A DNA stretch of 23,820 nt from Guyanagaster necrorhizus (lineage: Eukaryota > Basidiomycota > Agaricomycetes > Agaricales > Physalacriaceae). The notes under the pieces were generated by a model, which had not been told where the DNA came from, ran no database searches, and saw only the letters and a list, made by a program, of their open reading frames with translations. How positions within the stretch are numbered: position 1 is the stretch's first letter; each line of letters opens with the position of its first letter. The stretch is taken from positions 2,387 through 26,206 of the forward strand of contig NW_025064919.1 in assembly GCF_019112545.1 (NCBI RefSeq), in the 5' to 3' direction. Of this stretch, positions 1 through 9,540 are shown piece by piece. The translations under genes and the position numbers were made by a program.

Positions 1-300
1 TCAGAATTGCTGATCATGTTTCGATCATATTCTTTTTATTTTTAGCATGTCCTCTCATGATAGTATTGGCACATTTAGGGCCAAGTGCTGAGACCTCACA
101 TGCAGCCTAACCCCTCTGGTATTAGTCTGTTACTAGGCCATGCACTCTGCTTATTGTTACTTCAGTTTAGCATTATGATAGCTAGGTTTCTGTGCGCTCT
201 AGTCCTATTTTCTGTTACATGCTTACTGGACTGGAATGCAGTCCATGTATTTGCAATTTTCGCAATTTTACATGCCTGAACATGGAGAGGGCATGTCACC
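1..300. other. Unassigned DNA left of the gypsy relic
   Basis: I see no gene here. The short open frame at 85-279 has no recognisable motif. Integrase-like sequence begins abruptly at about 300, so this stretch is either foreign DNA joined to a 5'-truncated element or too decayed to recognise. It still contains several CpGs, unlike the DNA after 2148. Confidence 0.5.
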
Positions 301-1638
301 AGACTTTCCGAAAGTGATGGCTATGATGCCATCATCGTCATAGTCAATCGCTTCTCAAAAGCGATCATTCCAATCGCCTGTTCAACAGAATTGACATCTG
401 AAGGATGGGCAAAAATACTATGAGATGAGGTCTATGCCAAGTATGGCATGCCTCAGGTAGTAATTTCAGACAGAGGACTGCAATTTGTCTTCAAATTCTT
501 GGATGACTTATACCGACTCCTCAATATCAAAAGGAATGCTTCTACAGCATATCACCCGCAGATGGATGGCCAAACAGAATGGGCCAACCAAGAAATTGAA
601 AAGTACCTACGACTTTTCATCAGTTTTAGACAAGACGATTGGACAGAATGGCTCACATTGACAGCATTTCAACACAACAACAGAATTCACTCAGCGACAG
701 GCAAAACACCTTTCTTTGTGAATTATAGATGGAACCCACCAGTTGCGCAAACTGGACGAGTTCATACAAAAACGCCAGCCTCAACGGACTTTGCATCAAC
801 AATGGCAAAAATCCATGAGGAGACCAAGGCTGCACTCAACAAAGCTGCTTTAACAATGAAAAAGCAGTATGACAAACACAAACGAATAGCATATGAATAT
901 TCAACCAATGACAAAGTATGATTGGATACAACAAATCTGCATTTACTGAGACCAAAACAAAAACTGGCAGACAAATGGACAGGCCCCTTCAAAATAATCA
1001 AGAAGATCGGCAACTCTACATACAAGTTACAACTGCCAGCGACTTGGAAAATTCATGATGTTTTCAATGAAATATTGTTAAACCCATATATCGCACCAGC
1101 CTTTCCAAACCAAAAACAGCCACCTCCTCCACCAGCTGAACTCATCGATGACGAAGAACACTACGAAATTGACAAGATGCTAAATCACAAAACACGCTGA
1201 GTTAAAGCACATGGTGGAGGCATGAAAACAACCATTGACTACCTAGTCAGCTGGAAGGGTTACAGTCTGGAATCAAATCAATGGGTCAACAAAAAATACA
1301 TAAACACGGAGGATGCCATCCAAGATTATGAACACAGGATCAACAAAGTCGATGCGAAGGGGGTCATATTCAATATTATATGTCCTGAACATATCACAGT
1401 GACGAAGGGAAGGACAATGATATCCAGTCAGATATACATCAACCAACCTTCCAACAGCAGAGGACATGTAATGGAGGACGATGAAGATGACTCTGTCCAA
1501 TCCTTCAACCGACCTCGCGATACCCAGAATGGAAGACAGCAGGATGATGAAGATGGTGGTCAAAAACAACCATATCACACACCGTTGATGGGTCCAGCAG
1601 ATCAGCCACCTCCTGCTGGCCCCAACAACTTACCCTAA
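301..1638 (+). pseudogene. Ty3/gypsy chromovirus pol relic (integrase + chromodomain)
   Basis: One reading frame runs through the whole interval and matches the C-terminal part of a fungal gypsy polyprotein. From left to right I see the integrase core (SDGYDAI; GMPQVVISDRG with the second catalytic Asp; STAYHPQMDGQTEWANQEIE with the catalytic Glu), the post-core segment (LRPKQKLADKWTGPFKII) and a chromodomain (YLVSWKGYSLESNQWV). An acidic, Pro/Gln-rich tail ends at TAA 1636-1638. The first catalytic Asp and everything upstream (gag, protease, RT, RNase H) are missing, so it is 5'-truncated. Three in-frame TGA codons at 421, 919 and 1198 break the frame; by family comparison they replace Arg, Trp and probably Arg. 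It cannot make a functional integrase. A polypurine tract and LTR follow directly. Confidence 0.9.
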
Positions 1639-1662
1639 CTTAACCATTGGGACGATGGTCTT

Positions 1663-1672
1663 AAGGAGAGGG
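1663..1672 (+). other. Polypurine tract of the gypsy element
   Basis: The all-purine run AAGGAGAGGG lies 24 bp after the pol stop and just before the LTR start. This is where the plus-strand primer of an LTR retrotransposon is expected. Confidence 0.7.
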
Positions 1673-1675
1673 TAA

Positions 1676-2131
1676 TGTTATGATTTTTCCTATTTTCTTC
1701 TTATTTTTCTTTCTTTTCCTTCAGAAATAACCTCTATCTTTGCTTAGTCAGGGCACTTAGGCCAGCGCTTATGACCATGGGAATGCTTAGCTCAGCAGCC
1801 CAGTCGGTCATTCTCCTATTGCACTGCTGTGTGCTGTGAAGAGAGAGACAATGCTCCTTTTGTCCCCAAATTGCAGTGCATGACCACAGCCCTGCAGCAT
1901 GACAACAGCTTTTGTGGAGAGCCTGGCAATGGTAGGGGAAACAGCTCTACAGCAGACAATATCTTTTGTGAACAGTTATTTATAATGCGATAACAAAACA
2001 GTATTTAAGTAGTTTAGTTCTTGCTGTAACACCCCAGTCTCGAACTAAAGTTTTACTTCACCATCTCATCTCGAGCAAACTGCAAACACCTTGACAACAC
2101 AACACTAGTCACACACAAGTGAACTCTGACA
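1676..2131 (+). repeat. 3' LTR of the gypsy element
   Basis: The LTR starts with TGTTATGA immediately after the polypurine tract and ends with CTCTGACA, giving near-inverted ends TGTTA...TGACA (TGTCA before one C-to-T change). Length is about 456 bp. A TATA-like TATTTAAG near 2002 would be the U3 promoter, followed by an R/U5-like stretch. The LTR keeps several CpGs while the DNA beginning 17 bp beyond it has almost none. A related LTR lies at 23017. No 5' partner is in the window, so the right boundary is inferred from the terminal dinucleotides. Confidence 0.75.
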
Positions 2132-5050
2132 GTATAACCCAAAGTGCGAGGTTCTGTCAGTTTATCATGTGTCTCTAGTCACATGGAATTTGGGCTTAAC
2201 ATAATTCCACAGGCAAGATTATATCTCTATGATTATACATTGAAAATAGAATACCACAAATAGTATTAAATTGTAATGGTGAGACCTTGAACTACATTTA
2301 CACCAGGTCCTCTGCCAAATCTTTCACATGTAACTATGACTGGTTTCCATTGAAGGGCCATGAATACCAAAGACCAAACTACTTATGTGTCAGCTTGTCA
2401 GCATTTATGTCATACTCTGCTTTCTGCAAAGCCAGCAGTGATACACTAGGCACACATTCAGCCCTATAATTTGTGAATTCTATATAACACACTAGAATAT
2501 GCTAGCAACTGAGGACTCTCAGCCAGTTGAAGACTATGGCTAAGGCTCCAAACTGATAGTTATGCTAGTCATCAATAAGTCCAACAGTGACTTTGTGAAA
2601 TGAAATGGCATAAGGATAAAAATCCTAAAGTCAAGTTTGAACTTAGAAAAGTTCTGCACCACACTTTGGAAAATACTAAGTCCAACTTGGACTTAGAAAT
2701 GATACCTCAAATGAGGCCAATTCTATATGCCACTGAGACAGATATATTCTAAGGCAGCTAGAGGTTATAAACCCATGGCTAGTTGTGGAGTATTGAGTTA
2801 AGACAGTACCCATCCAGGAGCAGTAGGAAATAGAATCCAATGATCTATGGCTAGCACTCTAAGTTTTGGCTCAAAATGCCTAAGTCAGAATTCTTAGGCA
2901 TCAGATGATCTAAGAGACTTAGAAATGAGAGGAATAGAGTGGATAGAGCCAGTTGGTTGAGTCTGATCAGGCCTGATTGATCAGCTATGAAGAATAGCCC
3001 AGAGAATTAATTAATATTCTAGGATAACAGAAAGGAGTTAGGTACCATCAGGCACTGTACACCTAAAATAAAGCTGTGCAGTGGCCAGGCAGGTCTGGGC
3101 AGTCCTAGGGGAATCCAGAAACACTGCCAAGCCACAATAATGGCCTGATTTTGGTCTAGACAGGAGAAATATTATTTTAGGCACTTTATTTATAGATTTT
3201 GTATCTGTTTTTGACATAAAAGTAGAGAAGGAGGGTAAATAGCAGCAAGCAACCCACAATCCACATTCAGACCTTCTAGCTCACTGTAGCTAGTCTCTGG
3301 GACAACAGTTTTGAGTTCTGCTTTGATTTAGTAACTTATTTAAGTTGTCTTGTCACTTAGAGAGGATAGGATTGGAATTGTAACAGTATTTTTGGCTTTC
3401 AGATTAATTTGGGTTCCAAAATATAAGGGTTTTGGCATCAGAATACAAGTTCTTCAGTTTTAAGGACCACAAGCCAGCCAAGAGTGCAGCTAGTCAAGCC
3501 TAAGTGCTTGATAGACTTAGTATTTGGGTTTTAGAATATTCCAAGTTAATTTGGAGTGCAATTGTGTGTCAATTCTAAGTCCTGATTGTACTTAACACCA
3601 TAATAAACTATTCTCATGAGTATTGCATCTTAGAAGGGCAAGATAAGACTGAATAATCATCTTTATCAACTGTTTCTTTGATTTATTTAAGGCTGCAGAA
3701 TGCTTCTATCATGCTTGAAACAACTGATCTCAATTGTGTTTGGTGATAGTGTATTGAGTGGTTAGGTATTAGTGTTTGAGAGTTCATTCCTCATTCACTT
3801 CTCTTAGTTGCTTAGCTATTACCAAACACATCACCAGATACATGAGAAATAGATCATCCAACATTCTCCAAATCCTCTCACTGCTCTAGCTAAACATACT
3901 CTTGACTACTTTTGGTCTGTGTCTTGGGCTCTATCTTGTGGAGATTAGTGTGTAATGGTGATCCTGTGTTAATAGCTGGAATTACAGCAGATGCCAAACA
4001 CTTCAAATCTATAATCATCTTCATTCAAAAAATAAAGGGTTACACACCTGCAATTTTAGGAACTAACTGCAGTAGCATATTTGTCTACTAGCTGAGTTTG
4101 AACTCCCATGAAAACACCCTCCCCTCCACAACAAACCTTTTTCTCTTTCTCTACAACAAGTACTTATTCTCTGTTGAAAGAGAAACAACCAGTAACAAAA
4201 ATACAAATACCCAGTCTTATGATATTCTGACAGAGGGTTGAACCCTCCTCACATCTGCCATATGCAACTAAGAATGTGTGGCTGCTTTCTTTCAGTATGG
4301 AAAAATAGCACCATCAAGCCTTCTGTTCCTCTGACTCAAGTTTCTTCATTCCATTCTGATATCTCAACCAACACTCCCCTGATGTGCATGAATGGCACTA
4401 CTAGCATCACACAAGAACTCACCCATCTTGATATCAGGAAAGAATAAGTGCACTGAAAAGAGACAGAAGGGTAACTGACCTATGTTTTCCCTTCACAAGC
4501 TTAAGACCAGCACATGTGGCCAGCATAATAAAATTGTTTCCAGAGAACTATAAATCATCAGCTCAGATGGCATTGTCCTAGCCTGCTCTTCAATTATCAG
4601 TCAGCATTCATACTCCCTTTGTCAGCCTCAGGTTAGTTGCCACTCATTCTCTGAACCATTAAGTCAAAAGTAAATACCTTATAGCTGTCTGTCTAGATAA
4701 ATGGGTATTTAAGCATGCACTCTCAGGATAAGGTTGTAGATTGATGCTTCTGCTCTAGATGGTACATGACTCCACCATTGGTGAGTGAGCAGTACAAAGA
4801 CATAAGGACATTCCCAATGAAAACTGCATATGAACATCAAGAGCACAACCTCAATAAACCGAACTATCTTTCAAAATCTATTGATCAGTAGTCCAGGTTT
4901 CTTGGTATCAAAGGATTGCTGGTCCTAGCAGGTATGATCAGCTGAAATCATTATTTTGAATATCATATAAACACTTGCAGAATCATGAAAAGAGAGTGAG
5001 AACTTTTGATTTGAGAACTGAATACACAGTCATGTGCCTCCATAAACTTA
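2132..5050. other. CpG-free intergenic DNA, no gene recognised
   Basis: AT-rich DNA with stops in all frames and no recognisable protein motif. I find no CpG between 2148 and the single one at 4860-4861. CTAAG/CTTAG words are overrepresented at 2540-3640 and form small palindromes. A T-arm-like palindrome (GAGGGTTGAACCCTC) near 4223-4238 is too short to call. Short open frames at 2287-2469, 3038-3259 and 4238-4447 show no domain. Confidence 0.6.
2676..2696. repeat. CTAAGTCCA palindrome
   Basis: A perfect 9-bp inverted repeat, CTAAGTCCA and TGGACTTAG, separated by ACT. A second palindrome, GCCTAAG...CTTAGGC, lies at about 2878-2899. Both belong to a local cluster of CTAAG/CTTAG words. Confidence 0.6.
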
Positions 5051-5058
5051 TTGTGTAA

Positions 5059-5113
5059 TCTCTGATAGAGTATCAGTACAGATGAAAACCTGGATTTGAC
5101 TCTCAGTCAGTGA
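5059..5113 (+). ncRNA. tRNA-like element T1 (class I, no anticodon arm)
   Basis: The ends TCTCTGA and TCAGTGA pair at 6 of 7 positions as an acceptor stem. The T arm at 5090-5106 is CTGGA-TTTGACT-CTCAG, a decayed B box. The D-region reads TAGAGTATCAGTACAG. Only about ten bases separate the D and T regions, so there is no room for an anticodon arm. A T6 run at 5134-5139 lies 20 nt downstream as a possible Pol III terminator. The surrounding DNA has lost CpG, so this copy is probably a relic; homologous better copies lie at 10604 and 13787. Confidence 0.5.
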
Positions 5114-6016
5114 GCTGCTGCTTCTACATTCTGTTTTTTCTCCCCATGCAAGAGACTATAAGCCAATTCAGACACAGAGTGTGATACCAAAGAAAAGAAA
5201 GGCAAATCTGACTTTCAGTGGTTGACTCTTCTTTCTCTTATTGGTGTGAAATAGAATTAGATATATTGCATCAATATTTGAGAAACCTCCAAAAATCTAA
5301 AGACTTCTATCATAGGGGGTACCAAACTAATTCAGCAGATATTAAACATGAAGTGCAGACCTTTCAATTCAAAGCACTTATATGTTCTGCAGCCAGTGGT
5401 CCAATGGAGAGGCATTAACTAGTGACTGGTGATAGTTCTACAACAACTGAGTGTGGATTGAGCTTCTCTCTCAGGAGAAATGCTAAAAACAGGCACACAA
5501 ACCTTTTCTAAGTAAAGCAAGATGGTTTTCTGAGGGAAAGAATCAGTGATAGAGCACTAGTGTGCAAGACTATGCTAACCAAAAGAATTCATGCCTCCTG
5601 ATTTTGATATCACTTGAGATATGGACTATCCAAACCCACTGACATAACAAGAGACATTCAAGAAGAGAACAGAAGGAGATACACCAATCTCAGTGTCTAG
5701 AACAGAAAGAAGCATCTGACCCATTTTCCATCCTCTCTTTTGACAAGCCAGTGTCCTGTCCTGCAGACTTGTGGCCCTCATATGTTGATGCTGAGTTCAG
5801 AAAGAGATATCATATACTTTCACTCTCATACAGTGCCAAGATGAATTGAGGAGCTGGATCAGAGCATAGAAAAATGAGGACAATGACATGAGTGTGAGTG
5901 TGGCAATTGACAATCAGAAGAGAATACAGCCTAATACCCAGAGAGGACAAAAAAGAGCACTGATTGGTCCTTTTCATGTGTTGAAACAGAGTAAACTATA
6001 GAATGCCATTGTGTCA
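5114..6016. other. Gene-free CpG-less spacer
   Basis: No gene recognised. The open frame at 5218-5418 shows no motif. It separates two class I tRNA-like elements and has the same CpG-free composition. Confidence 0.5.
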
Positions 6017-6074
6017 TCTCTGACAAGATATTGGTTAGTGCATCTGCATAGTGGGTTTGACTCTCAAGCAGAGA
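6017..6074 (+). ncRNA. tRNA-like element T2 (class I)
   Basis: TCTCTGA at the left end pairs with GCAGAGA at the right end at 6 of 7 positions. The D-loop-like part is ATTGGTTAG, with the paired GG expected at positions 18-19. The T arm is GTGGG-TTTGACT-CTCAA. Only about ten bases separate the D and T regions. A T7 run at 6099-6105 begins 24 nt downstream. It is a decayed copy of the family seen at 8918 (-), 10604 and 13787. Confidence 0.5.
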
Positions 6075-6639
6075 GTTAACAAAGATAGAGATATTCACTT
6101 TTTTTCTTTCTTTCTCTTTCAAGTGTAGTATAGCCTTGATCTGAGACTCAGACAATATGATACTTTTTCTGCTTCATGGCCTATTGATAGTGTATGCTAC
6201 TCTTCCTATTCAGAAAACTAAACCAAAGTCTCCTTGTCAAGTTCTCTGGCTGTGAGGTGCATCACCATAGCTCAACAGACCTCTGCTTCAGCCCATTATA
6301 AGCCTGTCATCTTTCATTAACTGTGCCCTTAGGCTTCATTGGTTAATCAGTGTATGTTGTCTGAGGTCTGGAGAAGCATCTTCAATGTCTCTGTATCATA
6401 GCCATTCTATTTCAACTGGTATAAGCATTTGCTGTCTTGCACTCTCCTCTTCCTGGGGAGGAGGGATGGTCAGGACTGACATCAGATCTGAAATGATCAG
6501 TCTCAGATGCATGGATTTAGAGGGGATGATACTGTGATATGATAGCAATGAAGAGGGAGTTGGTTCAGAATGGCAGTGGACAATAAACAGATATGCACCA
6601 TGGATTTACTCTGTTCAATGAAGAGAGTAAGGATAATGG

Positions 6640-6810
6640 TATGACTGCCAATAAGTTGGGAATTGACTTGGCTTGATGATGTGATGTACCTATGAGTGCA
6701 TTCAACCTAGTGATATGATCATCTGGTATATTACAGAAGAGCATTGTGCATTGTTCACCTTGAAGAAACTTATGTAAAGCTCAAGTACTGGGCAATAATC
6801 TAAGAAGTCA
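6640..6810 (+). repeat. Repeat block F, decayed copy 1
   Basis: Homologous by eye to 9270-9490 and 11290-11465. Shared landmarks in the same order are GAGAGTAAGG, TTGGGAATTGAC/TTGGGGAATGAA, a GATATAATCATC-like segment and AAGAAGTCATCTGGTGCC just before the class II tRNA-like element. CpGs of the other copies appear here as TG or CA. A partial minus-strand copy lies at about 8020-8110. Confidence 0.7.
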
Positions 6811-6865
6811 TCTAGTGCCAATCACTAAGACCTCACTTGGATGGGTTCAACTTCCAGTCAGAGTG
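6810..6865 (+). ncRNA. tRNA-like element T3 (class II)
   Basis: It matches the class II core GTGCCAATCGTTAAGACCTC with several C-to-T/G-to-A changes, then a B-box-like GGTTCAACTTCC and the class ending CAGTCAGAGTG. A T7 run at 6884-6890 follows by 18 nt. It is a decayed copy of the elements at 9485 and 11461. Confidence 0.5.
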
Positions 6866-7084
6866 TATGCAAGTCTGTAGGAATTTTTTTACTATGAGCT
6901 ATCTGAGGAGTGTAAATAGCTACTAGTAGTAGACACACACTCATGTATACAGCTGCTATACTACAGTAGCAGTCATACAAACTGATAGCTATCTCATGAG
7001 AAAATACCTAGCACAATTCAGTCAATAAGGAGAGCCTAATATTGTTCTTGTGAAAAAGAAAGGGCCACAGCCAAACCTCTGTAC

Positions 7085-7650
7085 TCTCTGATCAATTCAG
7101 ACTGTTGATGATTTCATGAGTATCACCCTCAGTATATAAGGCTGATCACAGTTCTCTCTAAGCTTGTGTCATTGTGCCATATTCTCTGCAGCTTCTTCTC
7201 TTTGGATCACTCTTCAAAAGCCCAAAATATCCATGACAAACATGTTTGTATACTTCATTCAGCATGGATACTGATCCTGCACTTGTAATTCTTTATATGA
7301 GCAATAATGAATCCCTTCTCTTCACTCTGTTAAGGTCATTCAATCATCAGATTCAAGTGGACCACTCATGATAGTGCAGAGGGTGACTTTCATCAAAGTG
7401 GTTCTTCATAAAGTGTTTCATGAATTTACAGTTTCACATACTATATGGCCCCAACATGAATATCACCATCCAGCCATCATTCTGACCATCTTACATGCAT
7501 ACTCAGCATCATCTACCCACTTTGAATCTTTGTTGCATCTCTCCACTGTTACATCACTTGAATACACATCTGAAAATGCAGAGTTTCAACCCTGACCTGG
7601 ATACAGTGTTTTAGGAATACTGTTTCACTTCAAAGAAAGAAAAAAAAAAA
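7085..7650 (-). repeat. Repeat block E, inverted decayed copy
   Basis: The reverse complement matches 9780-10340. Shared landmarks include the homopolymer (A12 at 7640-7651, T16 at 9804-9819), GGGTTGAAACTCTGCATTTTC, ATGAGTGGTCCACT, and ATCATCAACAGT near the far end. Further copies lie at 11750-12190 and, in part, 14160-14400. No conserved reading frame is apparent, so the block looks noncoding. Confidence 0.7.
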
Positions 7651-7675
7651 AGACTTGTTCATCATCACTTTGACA

Positions 7676-7740
7676 TCATACAAAGAGATTCAAACTCAAA
7701 TTATGTCTATATATACAGCTGGTATGCTTTAGTGGCTGTC
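7676..7740 (-). ncRNA. tRNA-like element T4 (class III, decayed)
   Basis: Read on the minus strand it has an A-box-like AAAGCATACCAGCTG, the class III linker with ATATAATTTGAG-type decay, a B-box relic GAGTTTGAATCTC and the family 3' end TTGTATGA. A T12 run (plus strand A12 at 7640-7651) begins 24 nt downstream. It is the inverted relative of T9 and T14. Confidence 0.5.
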
Positions 7741-7744
7741 AGCT

Positions 7745-8010
7745 ACCTCTTGGCTAAAAACATATTAGTAGCACAATTCAATCAATAAGAGGAGCCTGAT
7801 ATTATTGTCTCTGTGAAAAACAAAGAATATGCTTGCCTAGCATATTTACACTTCTCAGATAGCTCCTACTAAAATGAAGGACTGTAGCCTCTTATACACT
7901 CTGACTGAGAGTCAGACCCAGTTAGAGTGAGGTTTTAATGATTGCTGACTTTGCTTATATTCAATTGCCTCCAGATTCAAGCTGGATTGTTGCCCAGTAG
8001 TCAAGCTTTA
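7745..8010 (-). repeat. Repeat block D, inverted decayed copy
   Basis: The reverse complement matches 10940-11205. Both contain class II element T5/T11, then a stretch with TTTGTTTTTCACAG, TATTGATTGAATTG and TTTTTAGCCAAGAGGTAGC leading into the class III element. A further partial copy lies at about 6960-7055. Confidence 0.7.
7896..7952 (-). ncRNA. tRNA-like element T5 (class II, decayed)
   Basis: On the minus strand it reads AGCAATCATTAAAACCTCAC, a decayed class II core, followed by CTGGGTCTGACTCTCAG in place of the T arm and then TCAGAGTG. A T4 run (plus strand 7871-7874) follows by 21 nt. Position by position it is the copy of T11. Confidence 0.45.
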
Positions 8011-8144
8011 CATAAACTCCTTTAATAAGTGCAATACTCTTCTGTAACATTCCAGATGATTATATCTCCAGGTTGACAATAAGAACAATGCAGCATTCAG
8101 GGGATGATGAGTCCAAGGGTGTAGATCATGAAAGATGATGGTGC

Positions 8145-8240
8145 TGGCTCAGTGGTATGGGGTTGGATATTTGAATAGGCAACCATGCATGCCTGTTTTG
8201 CATCATGTTTGATTATAATGTCAGTGGTGCCCATGACAAC
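8145..8240 (-). repeat. Repeat block C, inverted copy
   Basis: The reverse complement matches 10820-10940. Shared landmarks are GGGCACCAC, a GCATGCATG core and TCAAATATCCAACCCCATA. CpG sites of the plus copy are TG or CA here. Confidence 0.65.
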
Positions 8241-8339
8241 AAGCTGTCCACAGTATCATTTCCAGTGACTAGAATCTCTTCTCTGAGGCTGTAACTCCCT
8301 GCTCTATTTACTTTTTCTCATCTGAGTTTGTCACAAGGC

Positions 8340-8545
8340 CAGTGGAGAGCACAAGGAAATGGGAGGCTGGTTATGGTTGGGCCAATTTAGGGAGGAATTG
8401 TTGATAACCTTGATGTATATGATTGGTCTATCAACAGAGGTTTGTGCCATCTCACAGGTTTCATCCACCTTGATGCTAACTAAGTTTCAAGCCTTCCTCT
8501 TTGACATGGGCAGTGCTCATCATGCAGAATCTCTTTCTTGAAGTC
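8340..8545 (-). repeat. Inverted copy of 14860-15060
   Basis: The reverse complement aligns with 14860-15060. Shared landmarks on the plus strand here are TCTATCAACAGAGGTT, TGATGCTAACTAAGTTTCAAG and CATGCAGAATCTCTTTC. On this strand both copies stay open in the same frame over the right half, ending in a peptide like VDIGGAHHAESL. That may be chance or a gene fragment. Confidence 0.65.
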
Positions 8546-8712
8546 AATACCCTTTGGTCTTTATTGTGTCTCTCTCCACAGTTATATTATATAGAGATCT
8601 AAAACTGTCTAGTGACAGTGCTATCCTTGACACCTTGATACTCCATGAACCCCATGTATAAGTAAAACCAACTTTATACTCCCAGAAACAAATACCACTT
8701 GTCAGAGCAAAC

Positions 8713-8770
8713 ATGACTCTGTGGCAGTCAAACCTGAATTATGTTGCACACACCACTGATATGCTACAAG
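8713..8770 (-). ncRNA. tRNA-like element T6 (class III, decayed)
   Basis: On the minus strand it reads TAGCATATCAGTGGTGT, then CATAATTCAGGTTTGACTGCC, matching T17 with C-to-T/G-to-A changes in both boxes. No T4 run lies within 35 nt, the only member of the family without one. It follows class I element T7 by about 200 nt, as T17 follows T16. Confidence 0.4.
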
Positions 8771-8917
8771 AGCTTGGTAAAGGGCTATCTTTAGTTCAGG
8801 GGTAATACACACAAAGCTATTCAGCACTACTGGTATCTCAACAAGGTATGCAGAAATACAAACAGAATAAGCTACAACCTCAAGATGACTCTGCATAAAA
8901 CCACAGAGCACATATAT

Positions 8918-8975
8918 TCTCTGACCTGAGAGTTGAACCCAGATTCAAGTGTTCTAACTGATGTCCTATCAGAGA
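8918..8975 (-). ncRNA. tRNA-like element T7 (class I, perfect acceptor stem)
   Basis: On the minus strand the ends TCTCTGA and TCAGAGA are perfectly complementary (7 of 7). T8 and A9 follow as in tRNAs. The D-like part is GGACATCAGTTAGAAC, and the T arm CTGGG-TTCAACT-CTCAG is fully paired with one G-U. There is one extra G before the 3' acceptor strand. About seven bases stand where 21-22 (anticodon arm plus variable loop) are expected. A T4 run (plus strand 8897-8900) follows by 17 nt. The stem is intact although the DNA around it has lost its CpGs. Confidence 0.55.
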
Positions 8976-8994
8976 TTAGCTGGCAGTTGCATCT

Positions 8995-9225
8995 CTGTTG
9001 CTCTCCTTCATCAAGCTCAGTTCCTGTTTGGTGCCTTTGTCAAGAGTGTTCCCATCACATCCATTGTATGGCTCTGTTTCACATCTGATGCATATCATGA
9101 ATAAAGCCAATCAGAGCATATTCACTTTCCATCATCATGAAAACCACCATGCTCCTCTCACTTTTGAACACAGCCACCAGCAAGGCTAGGACAGCCCAAC
9201 ATGAAGGGAAGCCAATCAATGTAAT
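8995..9225 (-). repeat. Repeat block A, inverted copy
   Basis: The reverse complement matches 10366-10600 closely and 13560-13760 less closely. Landmarks include GATGGAAAGTGAATATGCTC, CAATGGATGTGATGG and CTGAGCTTGATGAAGGAGAG. CpGs of the 13560 copy are progressively lost in the 10366 copy and absent here. Confidence 0.75.
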
Positions 9226-9229
9226 TCAG

Positions 9230-9490
9230 GTTCAAATTCCTTCATATGAAATGACAAAGCCACCTGTTGTTTCTTTTTTTTGTTGAAGAGAGTAAGGGTT
9301 GAAGGTGTGACTGTCAAATTGGGGAATGAACTGACCTTGGTTTGATGATGCAACATACCCCTGAGCACTGCATTGTTCTCGTTAGTGGCCACCCAGAGAT
9401 ATAATCATCAGGTATGTTACAGAAGAGTGCTGCACTCGTTGAAGGAGTTAAAAGCTCAAATACTGGGTGACAATTCAAGAAGTCATCTGG
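9230..9490 (+). repeat. Repeat block F, copy 2, with half a class III element
   Basis: The block begins with the T-arm half of a class III tRNA-like element (TAATTCAGGTTCAAATTCC, about 9220-9240) and continues GAAATGACAAAGCC, GAGAGTAAGGGTTGAAGGTG and TTGGGGAATGAA. It matches 11235-11465. The left half of the tRNA-like element is in reverse orientation at 6938-6965, which marks an inversion breakpoint. The first CpG of the complex appears at about 9380, inside this block. Confidence 0.75.
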
Positions 9491-9540
9491 TGCCAATTGT
9501 TAAGACCTCGCTCGGACGGGTTCGAGTCCCAGTCAGAGTG
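9485..9540 (+). ncRNA. tRNA-like element T8 (class II)
   Basis: It has TGCCAATTGTTAAGACC as a D-arm/A-box-like part, in which GGT and ACC can pair, followed by TCGCTCGGAC and a good B box, GGTTCGAGTCCC. It ends CAGTCAGAGTG. There is no space for an anticodon arm. A T5 run at 9561-9565 follows by 20 nt. It pairs with class III element T9, which starts 221 nt after it. Confidence 0.55.

Larger units (their letters stand above)
6935..9220 (-). repeat. Inverted segment of the repeat complex
   Basis: Within this interval the blocks that are plus-strand elsewhere occur as reverse complements: block A at 8995-9225, T7, T6, a piece matching 14860-15060 at 8340-8545, block C at 8145-8240, block D with T5 and T4 at 7676-8010, and block E at 7085-7650. 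Both edges fall inside class III tRNA-like sequence. At 6938-6965 the minus strand carries the A-box half, and at 9220-9247 the plus strand carries the T-arm half. Re-inverting the segment would bring the halves together and restore the D-to-F order seen at 11040-11300. The segment has no CpG, so it decayed as a unit. Confidence 0.7.

Noticed and set aside
85..279. Short hydrophobic frame near the left edge
   Set aside because: No conserved motif and no supporting promoter or intron; likely chance in T-rich DNA.
4223..4238. GAGGGTTGAACCCTC as a further tRNA-like T arm
   Set aside because: It is a perfect palindrome but has no A box, and the loop is too short for a T arm.
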